Assembly (NCBI RefSeq): GCF_025629245.1
Contig: NZ_JANZXN010000017.1
Location: 62,001-126,000, forward strand
Reading direction: 5' to 3'
DNA from: Natronobiforma cellulositropha
GTDB lineage: Archaea; Halobacteriota; Halobacteria; Halobacteriales; Natrialbaceae
Length of the DNA: 64,000 nt
Shown here: piece after piece, positions 16,834 to 25,747 of the stretch
Numbering within the stretch: position 1 is the first letter of the stretch
Layout of the letters: each line of letters begins with the position of its first letter
Made by a program: the position numbers and the translations under genes
Notes under the pieces: model-generated
Told to the model about the DNA's origin: nothing
Databases searched by the model: none
Seen by the model: only the letters and a program-made list of their open reading frames with translations

Positions 16834-16926
16834 ATGAACTGGGAGGCAGAGCGAGAGATGGCGCGTGACGTCGAGGAGAACGAGGACTTCTACGACGCGT
16901 TGGCTGATGACGCTGACTCGGAGTAA
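16834..16926 (+). CDS. Short acidic ORF, possibly a gene fragment beside the IS remnant
   Basis: Thirty codons from ATG to TAA encode MNWEAEREMARDVEENEDFY and ten more acidic residues. The frame is open back through the right end of the IS remnant. The composition is protein-like and halophilic, suggesting the tail of a gene whose front was displaced by the insertion. It overlaps the 3' end of the opposite-strand 67-residue gene by 37 bases, so both may not be functional. Confidence 0.3.
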   Translation: MNWEAEREMARDVEENEDFYDALADDADSE

Positions 16927-17093
16927 TCTCCGTTTCGGACTCCCCAGATCTGTCGTCGAAGCTCTGTCTGCGATTCGTTGTATATGTTGTCGTAGTGGCT
17001 GTCTCCTAAGAGGAACGCTGTGTTCCGTACTTTGAAGTTCTCCGGCTCGAGCGACGAGAGGTCAGTGATTCGTGGTAGGTCGTCTTCGTCCAT
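16890..17093 (-). CDS. Small protein of unknown function, last gene of the acid-sugar operon
   Basis: A 67-residue protein starting MDEDDLPRITDLSSLEPENF. Its ATG comes 5 bases after the TAA of the LarA-like gene, so it is probably translated from the same message. It is soluble and polar, with Tyr/Asn-rich and Ser-rich C-terminal parts; base composition is less GC-rich than its neighbours. Its end lies close to the IS605-type remnant, and a truncated or altered C-terminus is possible. I recognise no family. A chance frame is possible but less likely given the tight spacing. Confidence 0.5.
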   Translation of the reverse strand: MDEDDLPRITDLSSLEPENFKVRNTAFLLGDSHYDNIYNESQTELRRQIWGVRNGDYSESASSANAS

Positions 17094-17098
17094 CGTCG

Positions 17099-18436
17099 TT
17101 ACACCGTCTCGTTCTGCTGACTGTTCCACCACGCTTCTTCCAATCGTCCCTCACACACCTCGAGCGGGCGTACTTCACCGACCGTCACCTCGGGGTGGCT
17201 CTCGAGTTCGCGCGCGACGGGTTCGGAAACCACCAGCGAGTCCGGCTCGAGCGTGTTCTGGATCCGCGCGAACCGAAGCTCCTCGGGAGTGGCGACACCG
17301 GTGGTCGAACACGCGAGCAGGAGCGCCGTCTCGTCGTCGGGGACGACGAACGGCAGTTTCGCCCGGCGGGGTTCGCCGCTGGTCACGATGTTGACGTACA
17401 TGTCGGAGACGGCGAGGTCCGCGAGCACGTCGCGGTGGACGAAATCGGCGAGACCGATCCCGATCCCGTTGCCGTGGGAGGCGGGGGTGATCGAGCGGGC
17501 GTAGACCCGCGTGATCGACGGCGCGTCGGGTTCGTCCTCGCCGTGGAAGTAGGTGCGCCCGAGGACGTTCGTGTCCATGCCGGTCCCCGAAACGTCCTTG
17601 CCGAGTTCGTCGACGATCAGGAGGTCGAGGTCCTCGACGGGCAGCGTCGCCAGCGTCTCGCGGGCGCGCTCGAGGAGTACGGGTTCGCGATCGAGGATGC
17701 GCTCGGCGGGAATCCCCTCGATCAGGTGCGCGCGGTGGCGGGCGTTCTCGACGAGCGCGATCCCGCCGACGATGGGCGTCTCCTCGAGCAAGATCCGTGC
17801 GCGTTCCTGGATCACCTCGCTGAAGTCCGCCGCCAGCCCGGCGTTGTGCAGCGACTCGGCACCGCGGTGGTTTCCGAGACCGATCACCGCCATCTTACAG
17901 AGGCCGCTCTCGACGAGTCCAGAGAAGTCGGTGTGGGGTTTCACGCGGTTTACGAGCAGGACGGCGTCGGTCTCGAGCGCGTCGCGGGCGGCGTACACTG
18001 GCCGGTCGAGTCCGTCGCGGCCGACCTCCTCGACCGCCATCGAACTGTGGATCGCACAGCCGAGACGCGACTCGGTGACCCCGAGCGCCGCGAGCGTCTC
18101 GCGCTGGCCCGCCGAGGTCGCCCCGCCGTGGCTGCCCATCGCGGCGAGCACGACCGGCTCGAGACCTCGCTCTCGGAGCGCCACGACGGCGGTCTCGAGC
18201 ACGGCGGGCAAATCGTGGATGCCGCGGCTCCCAGCGGTGAGTCCGACCGTCGATCCGGGCGCGAGGTCCTCGAGACGGTCGATGTTGGCGAGTGCCGTGC
18301 GGGTCGCCGCCGCCACGTCGTCGATGCGCTCGACCTCGCGGTGGCGCCTCGCGTGGGCGACGAGTGGGAGGTCTGCGAACGTCGCGTCGGTCGTCGCCTG
18401 CAGGGTCTCGGCTGTGGGGATCGGAAACTCGCTCAT
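17099..18436 (-). CDS. LarA-like (lactate racemase superfamily) hydroxyacid epimerase
   Basis: A 445-residue protein of the LarA/DUF2088 type. The residues that bind the nickel-pincer nucleotide in bacterial LarA (His108, His174, Lys184, His200) have plausible counterparts here with similar spacing: His103 (GSHGGAT), His168 (VKPHTDFSG), Lys181 (GLCKMAVIGLG) and His197 (AESLH). Known members racemise or epimerise 2-hydroxyacids. It overlaps the PdxA2-type gene by 4 bases and follows an acid-sugar kinase, suggesting it supplies or interconverts a hydroxyacid substrate for the kinase. The cofactor genes larB, larC and larE are not in the window. Confidence 0.75.
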   Translation of the reverse strand: MSEFPIPTAETLQATTDATFADLPLVAHARRHREVERIDDVAAATRTALANIDRLEDLAPGSTVGLTAGSRGIHDLPAVLETAVVALRERGLEPVVLAAMGSHGGATSAGQRETLAALGVTESRLGCAIHSSMAVEEVGRDGLDRPVYAARDALETDAVLLVNRVKPHTDFSGLVESGLCKMAVIGLGNHRGAESLHNAGLAADFSEVIQERARILLEETPIVGGIALVENARHRAHLIEGIPAERILDREPVLLERARETLATLPVEDLDLLIVDELGKDVSGTGMDTNVLGRTYFHGEDEPDAPSITRVYARSITPASHGNGIGIGLADFVHRDVLADLAVSDMYVNIVTSGEPRRAKLPFVVPDDETALLLACSTTGVATPEELRFARIQNTLEPDSLVVSEPVARELESHPEVTVGEVRPLEVCEGRLEEAWWNSQQNETV

Positions 18437-19500
18437 CGGCGCCCCTCAGCGTTCACTCTCCGCTCGAGCCGTCTGGCCGCCATCTCCGCGGCCAGTACGG
18501 TCGCCTGGCGGAGGCTCCGGTCGGAGGCGACGCCCTCGCCCGCGATGTCGAAGGCCGTCCCGTGGTCGACGCTCGTGCGCACGATGGGGAGACCGATGGT
18601 GACGTTGACGCCGCTGACGGTCGTCGTCTCTCCGCCGGAGAAGCCGAGCATCTTGATCGGAATGTGTCCCTGGTCGTGGTACATCGAGACGACGCAGTCG
18701 TACGCGCCGCGGGCGGCCGCGACGTAGACGGTGTCCGGTGGCTCCGGCCCGCGGGCGTCGATGCCCTCCTCGCGGGCGGCCGCGACGGCGGGTTCGATCT
18801 CCTGCGCCTCCGTCTCGCCGAGTAAGCCGCCGTCGCTCGCGTGCGGGTTCAGCCCCGCGACCGCGATAGCTGGCTCGTCGACTCCCAGGTCGGCCAGTCC
18901 GCGCTCGGTCACCCGGATGGTCTCGAGGACCGACTCGCGGGTCACGCGCTCGCAGGCCTCGCGAAGCGGGACGTGCGTACTCACGTGGCTCACGCGGAGG
19001 TCGCCCTCGACGAGCAGCATCGAGTAGCGGTCGGTGTCGGTGCGGGCGGCGAGCATCCCGGTGTGGCCGGCGAACTCGCTGCCCGAGCGTCCCGTCGCCT
19101 GCTTGTGAATCGGCGCGGTCGTGATGGCGTCGATCTCACCCGCGAGCGCGAGCGTGATCGCGCGCTCGACGTACTCGAGGCTCGCCCGGCCGTAGGTCTC
19201 GCGGACGACGCCGTACTCGAGTTCGCCGTCGACGTTCGCGAGGTCGAGCACCGGAATCGCCGCCGGATCGCGCCGGGCGTCGGCGACCGACGCGAGCGCG
19301 TCGACTCCGAGACCGCTCCCGGCCGCCTCGATGCCCGCGCGGACGACGCTCGCGTCGCCGATCACCACGGGCCTGATCGCCCCCTCGCGACCCGCCACCT
19401 CGAAGCGCCGCTCGAGCAGGTGTGGGTACGCGCTCGCGACGATCTCGCTACCGATCCCTGCCGGATCGCCCATCGTGATCCCGACCGTGTACGTGTTCAT
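18433..19500 (-). CDS. pdxA2: PdxA2-type 4-phosphohydroxyacid dehydrogenase
   Basis: A 355-residue PdxA-family NAD-dependent dehydrogenase. Family blocks are clear: GITMGDPAGIGSEI (start), TTAPIHKQATG (metal His), GLNPHASDGG, and MYHDQGHIPIKMLGF with a further metal His. Next to a DUF1537 kinase, PdxA2 proteins oxidise 4-phospho-threonate or 4-phospho-erythronate, with decarboxylation to dihydroxyacetone phosphate, rather than making vitamin B6. The gene overlaps both neighbours by 4 bases (ATGA junctions), so the three are translationally coupled. Classical PdxA is unlikely, because archaea use the PdxS/PdxT route for pyridoxal phosphate. Confidence 0.87.
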   Translation of the reverse strand: MNTYTVGITMGDPAGIGSEIVASAYPHLLERRFEVAGREGAIRPVVIGDASVVRAGIEAAGSGLGVDALASVADARRDPAAIPVLDLANVDGELEYGVVRETYGRASLEYVERAITLALAGEIDAITTAPIHKQATGRSGSEFAGHTGMLAARTDTDRYSMLLVEGDLRVSHVSTHVPLREACERVTRESVLETIRVTERGLADLGVDEPAIAVAGLNPHASDGGLLGETEAQEIEPAVAAAREEGIDARGPEPPDTVYVAAARGAYDCVVSMYHDQGHIPIKMLGFSGGETTTVSGVNVTIGLPIVRTSVDHGTAFDIAGEGVASDRSLRQATVLAAEMAARRLERRVNAEGRR

Positions 19501-20840
19501 TGGGGTTCGTCACCTCGACCCAGGCGCTTCAGCGCCATACCAATTGTCGACCCGGAGCCGAAGCCGCCGGCTTTCGTCACGACCGGTGTTCCCGCCGCCG
19601 GGCCGTCCGCGAGTCGCCCCAGCGGAATCCCCTCCTCGAGTTCGTCGCCGGTGAGTTCGAGCGCCGACGCCTCGAGCGCGTCGAAGACGGCCATCGCGAC
19701 CGCGCCGCCGGTAGCGAACACCCCGGCCGGTGCTCGCCCGTCGGTCCCGGTCTCCTCGACGACGGTACGGGCGGCGACTGCGAGACTCTCGCGAACCCGC
19801 GCGCGAACCGCCCGCGTGTCGTAGCCGAGTCGGCCGCCAGCCTCGAGTGCGCGCTCGACGTCGCCGTTCACCGTCGCCGCCGTCACGACCGCGTTCTCGC
19901 CGGTGGAAATCGCCCTCGCAGCGGCCGCCCCGGCCGTCCGTCCCGCGTGGTCGGGCTCTGCGACGGCGGCTTCGGCGTCGACGACGGTGCGTTGCGCCTC
20001 GGGCACGGCTCGTAGCTGTTGCAGCGTCCGGTCGTTGACGCTGCCGACGACGCCGAGTGCGCCGGTTTCACGCCATGTAGCGGGTGGTGAGTCCCGCTCG
20101 CTCGAGTGCTCGCGTTCGCTCTCGCTCGCCGACGCGGGGAGCGTCACGTGTCGCGCGAGACCGCCGCTGCCGACGTACACCACGCGCTCTTCGCAGACCG
20201 CTGCCGCGTCGGCCAGCGAGCGGAGGTGGCGGTCGTCTGTCGCATCGCAGACCAGCACGCGCGGGCGTTCCTCGACGCGGTCGGCGCCTTCGCACAGGCG
20301 ACTCGCGATGGCGTCCGCGCCAGCGGCGACCGTCTCGAGCGTGAGACCCCCGACGCGGTAGCGAGGCGAGTCGAACAGCGTCGGCAGGTGCCCCGTCTCG
20401 GGTCCCGCCTCGTCGCGCGCGTAGGCCGTCCGCTCGAGCGCGAGACCATCGACCGTGTGCTGGCCGTCTCTCGTGCGCCGTCCGGCCGCGGGAAACGCCG
20501 GGGCGACGACCGCCAGTGGCGCGCCGGTCGTCTCGAGCGTCGCCTCGAGTTCGGCGACGACGTTCCCGCGCAGCGTCGAGTCGACTTTGTCGTAGACGAG
20601 TGTCTCCGTCCCGTTCGCGCCGACGGTCTCGAGGGCCGACACGACGCGCGCTCGAGCGGTTTCTGCGTCGGCGTCTCTGCTCTCGGTGGTGAGCGCGAGG
20701 ACGGCCGTGGCGGGCGGCGGCGAGTCCGGTGTTGCGTCCGCGGGTCGGAGCCAGACCGCCGTCTCGTAGCCCCGCGCGGCGAAGCCGTGCCCGGTGTCCA
20801 TCGCCCCGGTCAGGTCGTCTGCGACCACCAGTGCGTTCAT
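19497..20840 (-). CDS. Four-carbon acid sugar kinase family protein (DUF1537, OtnK/DtnK type)
   Basis: A 447-residue protein with the DUF1537 layout. The N-terminal substrate domain begins ALVVADDLTGAMDTGHGFAA; the C-terminal nucleotide domain holds FATGGAVAMAVFDAL and VVTKAGGFGSGSTIG. Characterised members phosphorylate D-threonate, L-threonate or D-erythronate at O4 with ATP. It is the first gene of the operon and feeds the PdxA2-type enzyme encoded next. Which epimer it prefers cannot be read from the sequence, and the LarA-like partner makes this an open question. Confidence 0.87.
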   Translation of the reverse strand: MNALVVADDLTGAMDTGHGFAARGYETAVWLRPADATPDSPPPATAVLALTTESRDADAETARARVVSALETVGANGTETLVYDKVDSTLRGNVVAELEATLETTGAPLAVVAPAFPAAGRRTRDGQHTVDGLALERTAYARDEAGPETGHLPTLFDSPRYRVGGLTLETVAAGADAIASRLCEGADRVEERPRVLVCDATDDRHLRSLADAAAVCEERVVYVGSGGLARHVTLPASASESEREHSSERDSPPATWRETGALGVVGSVNDRTLQQLRAVPEAQRTVVDAEAAVAEPDHAGRTAGAAAARAISTGENAVVTAATVNGDVERALEAGGRLGYDTRAVRARVRESLAVAARTVVEETGTDGRAPAGVFATGGAVAMAVFDALEASALELTGDELEEGIPLGRLADGPAAGTPVVTKAGGFGSGSTIGMALKRLGRGDEPQ

Positions 20841-21019
20841 AGGCCGGTGTTTCTCGAGCGGGGGAATAACGGCTCGCCTCGAGACCGTTCGAACCGGTTC
20901 GGTCGGGGAGAGTGTTCGGTCTGTGTGAACCTGGCCGCCGAAACGGCCGTCGGTGGTCTCCTCGAGCGATACTGGCGGAAACGGTCCGGCGCGTTTTCGC
21001 GCGGGAGATTCGACAACCG

Positions 21020-21025
21020 TTTTAG
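21020..21025 (+). promoter_or_regulatory. TATA-like box TTTTAG of the RecJ-like gene
   Basis: TTTTAG ends 25 bases before the ATG at 21050, consistent with a leaderless transcript. Confidence 0.6.
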
Positions 21026-21049
21026 GGTGAAACTGCTTGGTGGGGATAG

Positions 21050-23152
21050 ATGGGTAACTGTATCATCTGCGGCACGCCTGTCGACGGCGCGGTCTGCGAG
21101 ACTCACCAGGAGGACGTCGTCTTCAGATTCGACGGCACGTCTCCCTCGCAGCTGACCCCCGGTCGGTACTACGAGGGGTCCGTCGACGGTTACGCCGATT
21201 TCGGCGTCTTCGTCGACATCGGTGACCGCGTGACGGGCCTGCTGCACCGAAGCGAACTCGACCGCCGCCTCGAGAGCCTCGACTGGGAACCGGGCGACAC
21301 GGTCTACGTTCAGGTATTAGACGTCAGAGACAACGGCAACGTCGATCTCGGCTGGTCGATCCGTCAGCGCCGACGCGAGTTCCGCGGGGTGCTGGTCGAC
21401 GATCCCGACGGGGATTACGTCCTCGGCGAGGGAGACGACGAGACCGACGCCGACGAACCGAGCGCCGACGCAGGCGAACCGAGCCCCGAGACCACCTCGA
21501 GCGGTGGGTCGGGCGAGGGCGGTGCTCAGAGTGCCTCCCAGGGCGGTGCCCAGAGCGCCTCCCAGGGCGGTGCCACGGCGGCGGGTGGCGAGACAGCGGC
21601 CACGCCGCAGTACGCGGAGACGACCGCCGACGACGACGCGCTCAGTCGGGCGACCGTCGACGCCATCGACGACCAGGTCGGCAGCCTCGTCCGTCTCGAG
21701 GGTGAGATCGTCAGCGTCCGCCAGACCAGCGGCCCGACGGTGTTCGAACTGCGCGACGAGACGGCCACCGTCGAGTGCGCCGCCTTCGAGGAGGCCGGCG
21801 TTCGCGCCTACCCCGACGTCGACGTCGACGACGTCGTCCGACTCGAGGGCGAAGTCGAACGCCACCACGGCGACCTCCAGATCGAGACGGAGGCGCTCAC
21901 GGTGCTCGAAGACGACGACCAAGAGACCGTCACGACCCGGCTCTCGGACGCATTCGAACAGGAGGCGAGACCGCAGTCGGTCGACCTCCTCGCCGCGGAC
22001 GACGCCGTCGAGACGGTCCGCGAGGAACTGCTCGACGCCGCAACCGCGATCCGGCGCGCCGTCATGGAGGCACGACCGATCGTCGTCCGCCACAGCGCGA
22101 CCGTCGACGGCTACGTCGCCGGCAGCGCCCTCGAGCGCGCCGTTCTCCCGCTCGTTCGCGAGAAGCACACCCGCGACGACGCCCAGTACCACTACTTCGA
22201 GCGCCGGCCGCTCGAGGGTGCAGTCTACGATATGGACGCCGCGACGGGCGACGTCACCACGATGCTCCAGGCGCGCGACCGCCACGGCGAGCAGGTGCCG
22301 CTGGTCGTGTTGGCCGACACCGGTGCCACCGCCGAGTCTACCGACGGCTACGAACTGCTCGAGTGCTACGGCGCACAACGGCTGGTGATCGACGACAGCC
22401 GTGGCGACGAAACCGTCGCCGAGAGCGTCTCCGTCGCCGTCAGCCCCTCCATCGCGGCGGGCGAAGACGCGACTGACCTCACCTCGAGCGTGCTCGCAGC
22501 GAACGTCGCCGCCGCCGTCAACGAGTCGGTTCGCGACGACCTCCGCCACCTCCCTGCGATCAGCTACTGGGAGACCACCCCCGACGTCTACACCGACCTC
22601 GCCGCCGAGGCGGGCTACGACGACACCGCCGTGTCGGAGCGTCGGGAAGCCGTCGCACTCGAGGCGCACTACCAGTCCTACAGCGACAAGCGCGAACTCG
22701 TCATCGACCTGCTGTTCGACGGCGCTGGCGGTCTCGCCGCCCACATCTCGGAGCAGTTCCGCGACAAACTCGAGACCGAACTCGCGACCGCGCGTGAGAA
22801 CCTGACCGTCCGCGGCGTCGACGGCGTCACCATCTCCGTGCTGGACACCGACGCCTACACCCACCGCTACGACTTCCCGCCGACGGACCTCCTGTTGGAC
22901 GCGCTCCACCGCGCGGAACGCGGTCGGACCGACGGCCCGGCGGTCACCCTCGGTCTCGACGACGACGAACTGCGCGTCAGAGCCACCGAGACCGTCGACG
23001 TTCGCGACCTCGGCGCAGCGATCGCCGACGCCGTCCCCGCTGGCGGCGTCTACGTCGTCGGCGGCCGCGACGGCACCGTCTCGTTCCTCCCCGGCGAGCG
23101 CGACGCCGTGCTCGAGGCGGCGGTCGACGCCCTCGGCGAGACCCTCGGCTGA
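21050..23152 (+). CDS. RecJ-like DHH protein with zinc finger, S1 and OB-fold domains (degenerate active site)
   Basis: A 700-residue protein. Residues 1-20 hold a CxxC...CxxxH-like zinc motif (CIICG..VCETH). An S1 RNA-binding domain spans about 35-120 (GRYYEGSVDGYADFGVFVDI), followed by a low-complexity linker with two GGAQSASQ repeats. A second OB fold lies near 205-290 (LEGEIVSVRQTSG). The rest has the DHH/RecJ layout, but motif I reads SATVDG instead of HxDxDG and the DHH position reads IDDS. Haloarchaea carry several RecJ paralogues; this one resembles the inactive, Cdc45-like kind. The start is fixed by the TATA box. A role in replication or RNA processing is inferred. Confidence 0.8.
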   Translation: MGNCIICGTPVDGAVCETHQEDVVFRFDGTSPSQLTPGRYYEGSVDGYADFGVFVDIGDRVTGLLHRSELDRRLESLDWEPGDTVYVQVLDVRDNGNVDLGWSIRQRRREFRGVLVDDPDGDYVLGEGDDETDADEPSADAGEPSPETTSSGGSGEGGAQSASQGGAQSASQGGATAAGGETAATPQYAETTADDDALSRATVDAIDDQVGSLVRLEGEIVSVRQTSGPTVFELRDETATVECAAFEEAGVRAYPDVDVDDVVRLEGEVERHHGDLQIETEALTVLEDDDQETVTTRLSDAFEQEARPQSVDLLAADDAVETVREELLDAATAIRRAVMEARPIVVRHSATVDGYVAGSALERAVLPLVREKHTRDDAQYHYFERRPLEGAVYDMDAATGDVTTMLQARDRHGEQVPLVVLADTGATAESTDGYELLECYGAQRLVIDDSRGDETVAESVSVAVSPSIAAGEDATDLTSSVLAANVAAAVNESVRDDLRHLPAISYWETTPDVYTDLAAEAGYDDTAVSERREAVALEAHYQSYSDKRELVIDLLFDGAGGLAAHISEQFRDKLETELATARENLTVRGVDGVTISVLDTDAYTHRYDFPPTDLLLDALHRAERGRTDGPAVTLGLDDDELRVRATETVDVRDLGAAIADAVPAGGVYVVGGRDGTVSFLPGERDAVLEAAVDALGETLG

Positions 23153-23210
23153 CCGTCGGCGCTCGACGCCGAGAGAAAGTTCTTTCCTCCCTACACGCGG
23201 AGTGTCCGCT

Positions 23211-23726
23211 ATGAGCGACGATCCGGCGACGCGGCTTCGCGAGAACGCGACGGAGATCGCCACGACGATCGTCACGGGTGTCTGGCTCGCCGCACTGTTG
23301 ACCGGGCAGGGATGGTGGCTCGGTGCGCTGTTGCTCGGCTACATCGTCGTCATCCCCATCGTCGCGTTACTCTTCGGAACCGAGGAAGACAGACGCGAGT
23401 GGTGGGACGACGACTGGTGGGGCGACTGGGAGGACGAGGACGATGCCGAGACGGCGGAGGTGGGGGAGACCGCAGACGCCGAGACGACCGCGAGCGCCGA
23501 CCGGGCCGAGACGAACAACCGTGACGCCCTCGAGACCCTCCGCGAGCGCTACGCGCGCGGTGAACTGACCGACGCCCAGTTCGAGCACAAACTCGAGCGC
23601 TTACTCGAGACGGACACGATCGAGAACGCCGACGAGTGGGCCAGCGAGCGCCGCCGGGGCGAGCGAGCGCGCGAAGAGTACGAGCGCGACCGGCGGCGGG
23701 ATCCGGAGTTCGAGTTCGATGCCTAG
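23211..23726 (+). CDS. SHOCT-domain membrane protein
   Basis: A 171-residue protein. Two membrane helices lie within residues 15-65 (IVTGVWLAALLTGQGWWLGA and the next segment). A Trp/Asp/Glu-rich stretch follows, and then a SHOCT motif near residues 105-135 (LETLRERYARGELTDAQFEH). SHOCT hairpins are usually appended to membrane proteins and thought to mediate oligomerisation. The C-terminus is strongly charged. The gene is 58 bases downstream of the RecJ-like gene and may be read through from it. The second ATG (23211) was preferred to one 9 bases earlier. Function unknown. Confidence 0.82.
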   Translation: MSDDPATRLRENATEIATTIVTGVWLAALLTGQGWWLGALLLGYIVVIPIVALLFGTEEDRREWWDDDWWGDWEDEDDAETAEVGETADAETTASADRAETNNRDALETLRERYARGELTDAQFEHKLERLLETDTIENADEWASERRRGERAREEYERDRRRDPEFEFDA

Positions 23727-23836
23727 GCGTCGGCGACCGGTTCGGCTGGTGGCTTACGGGCACCGGTCGCTCGCAGACCACGGATCGCTACCCGAGGCGA
23801 CACGCTTATCCGCCGTCCGCGGCGAGTACGGTACCA

Positions 23837-25486
23837 ATGAGCGGTGCAGAAGAGCAAGAGGCGCTCGAGGCGGTCTGTGAGACGCTCGTCGGTCGGATTC
23901 TCGCGGGCGAACTCGAGCGCGAGGACGTCGAGTCGGCCAAACTCGAGGCCTGCTCCGAACACGGCGCAGCGAAGGTGCCGAAGAACTCGGCGTTGCTCGA
24001 TTTCGCCCCCGACGACCACCGCGAGGAACTCGAGGCGGTGCTCCAGCGCAAGCCGGTGCGGACGGCCTCCGGCGTCTCGCCCATCGCGATCATGACCTCG
24101 CCCGAGCGCTGTCCCCACGGCAAGTGTCTCTACTGCCCGGGCGGACCCGACTCGGAGTTCTCGAGTTCCCAGAGCTACACCGGGGCGGAGCCGGCGGCCG
24201 CCCGCGGCGTCCAGAACGACTACGACCCCTACGGGCAGGTGACGCTCAGACTCGAGCAGTTGCGCAAGATCGGCCATCCGGTCGAGAAGGCCGAACTCAT
24301 CCTGATGGGTGGGACGATGACCGCGCGCAGCCACGACTACCAGGAGTGGTTCGTCAAGCGCGCGCTCGAGGCGATGAACGACTTCGACGTCGAGAAAGAG
24401 CCCGAGCCAGCGGAGGGCGTCAGCTTCGCCCAGGACCCGGCGGAGTACGAGTTCCGGTACGTCGAGGACGTGATCGCCGAGAACGAGACCGCCGACGTAC
24501 GCAACATCGGGACGACCTTCGAGACCAAGCCGGACTGGTGTGATCCCGAACAGATCGACCGGATGCTCGAACTCGGCGGGACGAAAGTCGAGGTCGGGGT
24601 CCAGACGACCTACGAGCGGATCAACCGCGAGATGCACCGTGGCCACGGCACGCAGGATTCGATCGACGCCAACCGCCGCCTGCGCGACTCGGCGTTCAAG
24701 GTCGGCTTCCACATGATGCCGGGCCAGCCAGGGATGTCGAAGGAGATGTGTCTCGAGGACTTCCGCGAACTGTTCGACTCGCCGGCGTGGCGACCCGACT
24801 ACCTGAAGATCTATCCGACGCTCGTCGTGCGCGGGACGGCAACCTACGACTGGTGGCACCGTGGCGAGTACGACCCGCTGACCAACGAGGAGGCTGCCGA
24901 GCTGGTCGCCGAGATCAAGTCGATGATTCCTCGCTACACCCGCCTCCAGCGCGTCCAGCGCGACATTCCGGCGGACTACATCGACGCGGGCGTCTGGAAG
25001 TCGAACCTGCGCCAACTCGCCCGACAGCGCATGGACGAGCACGGCTGGAGTTGCGACTGCATCCGCTGTCGCGAGGTCGGGATGAACGACGCCGAACCCG
25101 AGTCGGTCGACCTCGACGTGTTTACCTACGAGGCCTGTGGCGGGACGGAGCACTTCATCTCGTTCGAGGACTTCGAGAACGACCTCCTGATCGGCTTCTG
25201 TCGGCTGCGCTTTCCGAACGAGCCGGTGCGCCCCGAACTCGAGTCGGCCGCGCTGGTTCGCGAACTCCACGTCTACGGCACCGAGGTCACGATGGGCGAG
25301 GACGGTGGCGACGGCCAGCACCAGCACCGTGGCTACGGCCGCAGGCTGATGGACCGCGCGGAGACGCTGGCTGCCGACGCGGGCTACGAGAAACTCAGCG
25401 TCATCTCGGGCATCGGCGCGCGCGCGTACTACCGCGAGAAGCTCGGCTACCACCAGGACGGCCCGTACGTGAGCAAGCGCCTCTGA
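23837..25486 (+). CDS. elp3: Elp3, tRNA uridine(34) carboxymethylation enzyme
   Basis: A 549-residue protein with the two Elp3 domains. The radical SAM domain has its cysteines in CPHGKCLYCPGG near residue 95, preceded by VRTASGVSPIAIMTSPERC, given in part, and followed by GGTMTARSHDYQEWF. The C-terminal GNAT acetyltransferase domain ends GRRLMDRAETLAADAGYEKL near 500-520. Elp3 uses SAM and acetyl-CoA to build the cm5U-type modification of wobble uridine in tRNA; archaea have Elp3 alone without the other Elongator subunits. The gene is complete with the typical archaeal length. TTAT-rich sequence about 28 bases upstream of the ATG is a plausible TATA element. Confidence 0.95.
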   Translation: MSGAEEQEALEAVCETLVGRILAGELEREDVESAKLEACSEHGAAKVPKNSALLDFAPDDHREELEAVLQRKPVRTASGVSPIAIMTSPERCPHGKCLYCPGGPDSEFSSSQSYTGAEPAAARGVQNDYDPYGQVTLRLEQLRKIGHPVEKAELILMGGTMTARSHDYQEWFVKRALEAMNDFDVEKEPEPAEGVSFAQDPAEYEFRYVEDVIAENETADVRNIGTTFETKPDWCDPEQIDRMLELGGTKVEVGVQTTYERINREMHRGHGTQDSIDANRRLRDSAFKVGFHMMPGQPGMSKEMCLEDFRELFDSPAWRPDYLKIYPTLVVRGTATYDWWHRGEYDPLTNEEAAELVAEIKSMIPRYTRLQRVQRDIPADYIDAGVWKSNLRQLARQRMDEHGWSCDCIRCREVGMNDAEPESVDLDVFTYEACGGTEHFISFEDFENDLLIGFCRLRFPNEPVRPELESAALVRELHVYGTEVTMGEDGGDGQHQHRGYGRRLMDRAETLAADAGYEKLSVISGIGARAYYREKLGYHQDGPYVSKRL

Positions 25487-25747
25487 GCCGGCCACTCGGC
25501 CGTCGCTCGGTCCCGATATACCTTACAATTTTTACTCAAAAAATTTAATGGGTGTCTCTTCGTATCGGTGTACGCCGACGAGAGTCGGCCGCGCTGTCGA
25601 AGTCCCCACGTCGGCAGCGACTACTTCGGCTGCAACCCGATCGGACGGCTCGTTGCACGTCGGTCGCGTCCGTCCCCCTCCGGACGCTACCGGGACGCGT
25701 GCGACGAGCGCGTTCTATCGACGATCTCTCTGTGAGCGCCCGCTCTC
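25487..25747. other. Convergent intergenic region, 261 bases, with bidirectional T/A-rich terminator
   Basis: ATTTTT at 25528-25533 followed by a run of A and AAATTTAAT to about 25550 gives T-tracts in both directions, suitable as a terminator for elp3. The remaining 190 bases up to the receiver gene are GC-rich and hold no gene I can support. Confidence 0.6.

Noticed and set aside
18433-19500. Vitamin B6 enzyme PdxA
   Set aside because: The operon with a DUF1537 kinase and the archaeal PdxS/PdxT route make the PdxA2 acid-sugar role much more likely.
21317-23275. Minus-strand frame of about 650 codons opposite the RecJ-like gene
   Set aside because: Same effect; the plus strand has clear S1, OB and DHH domains and a TATA box, while the minus frame shows low-complexity Val/Asp/Arg sequence.
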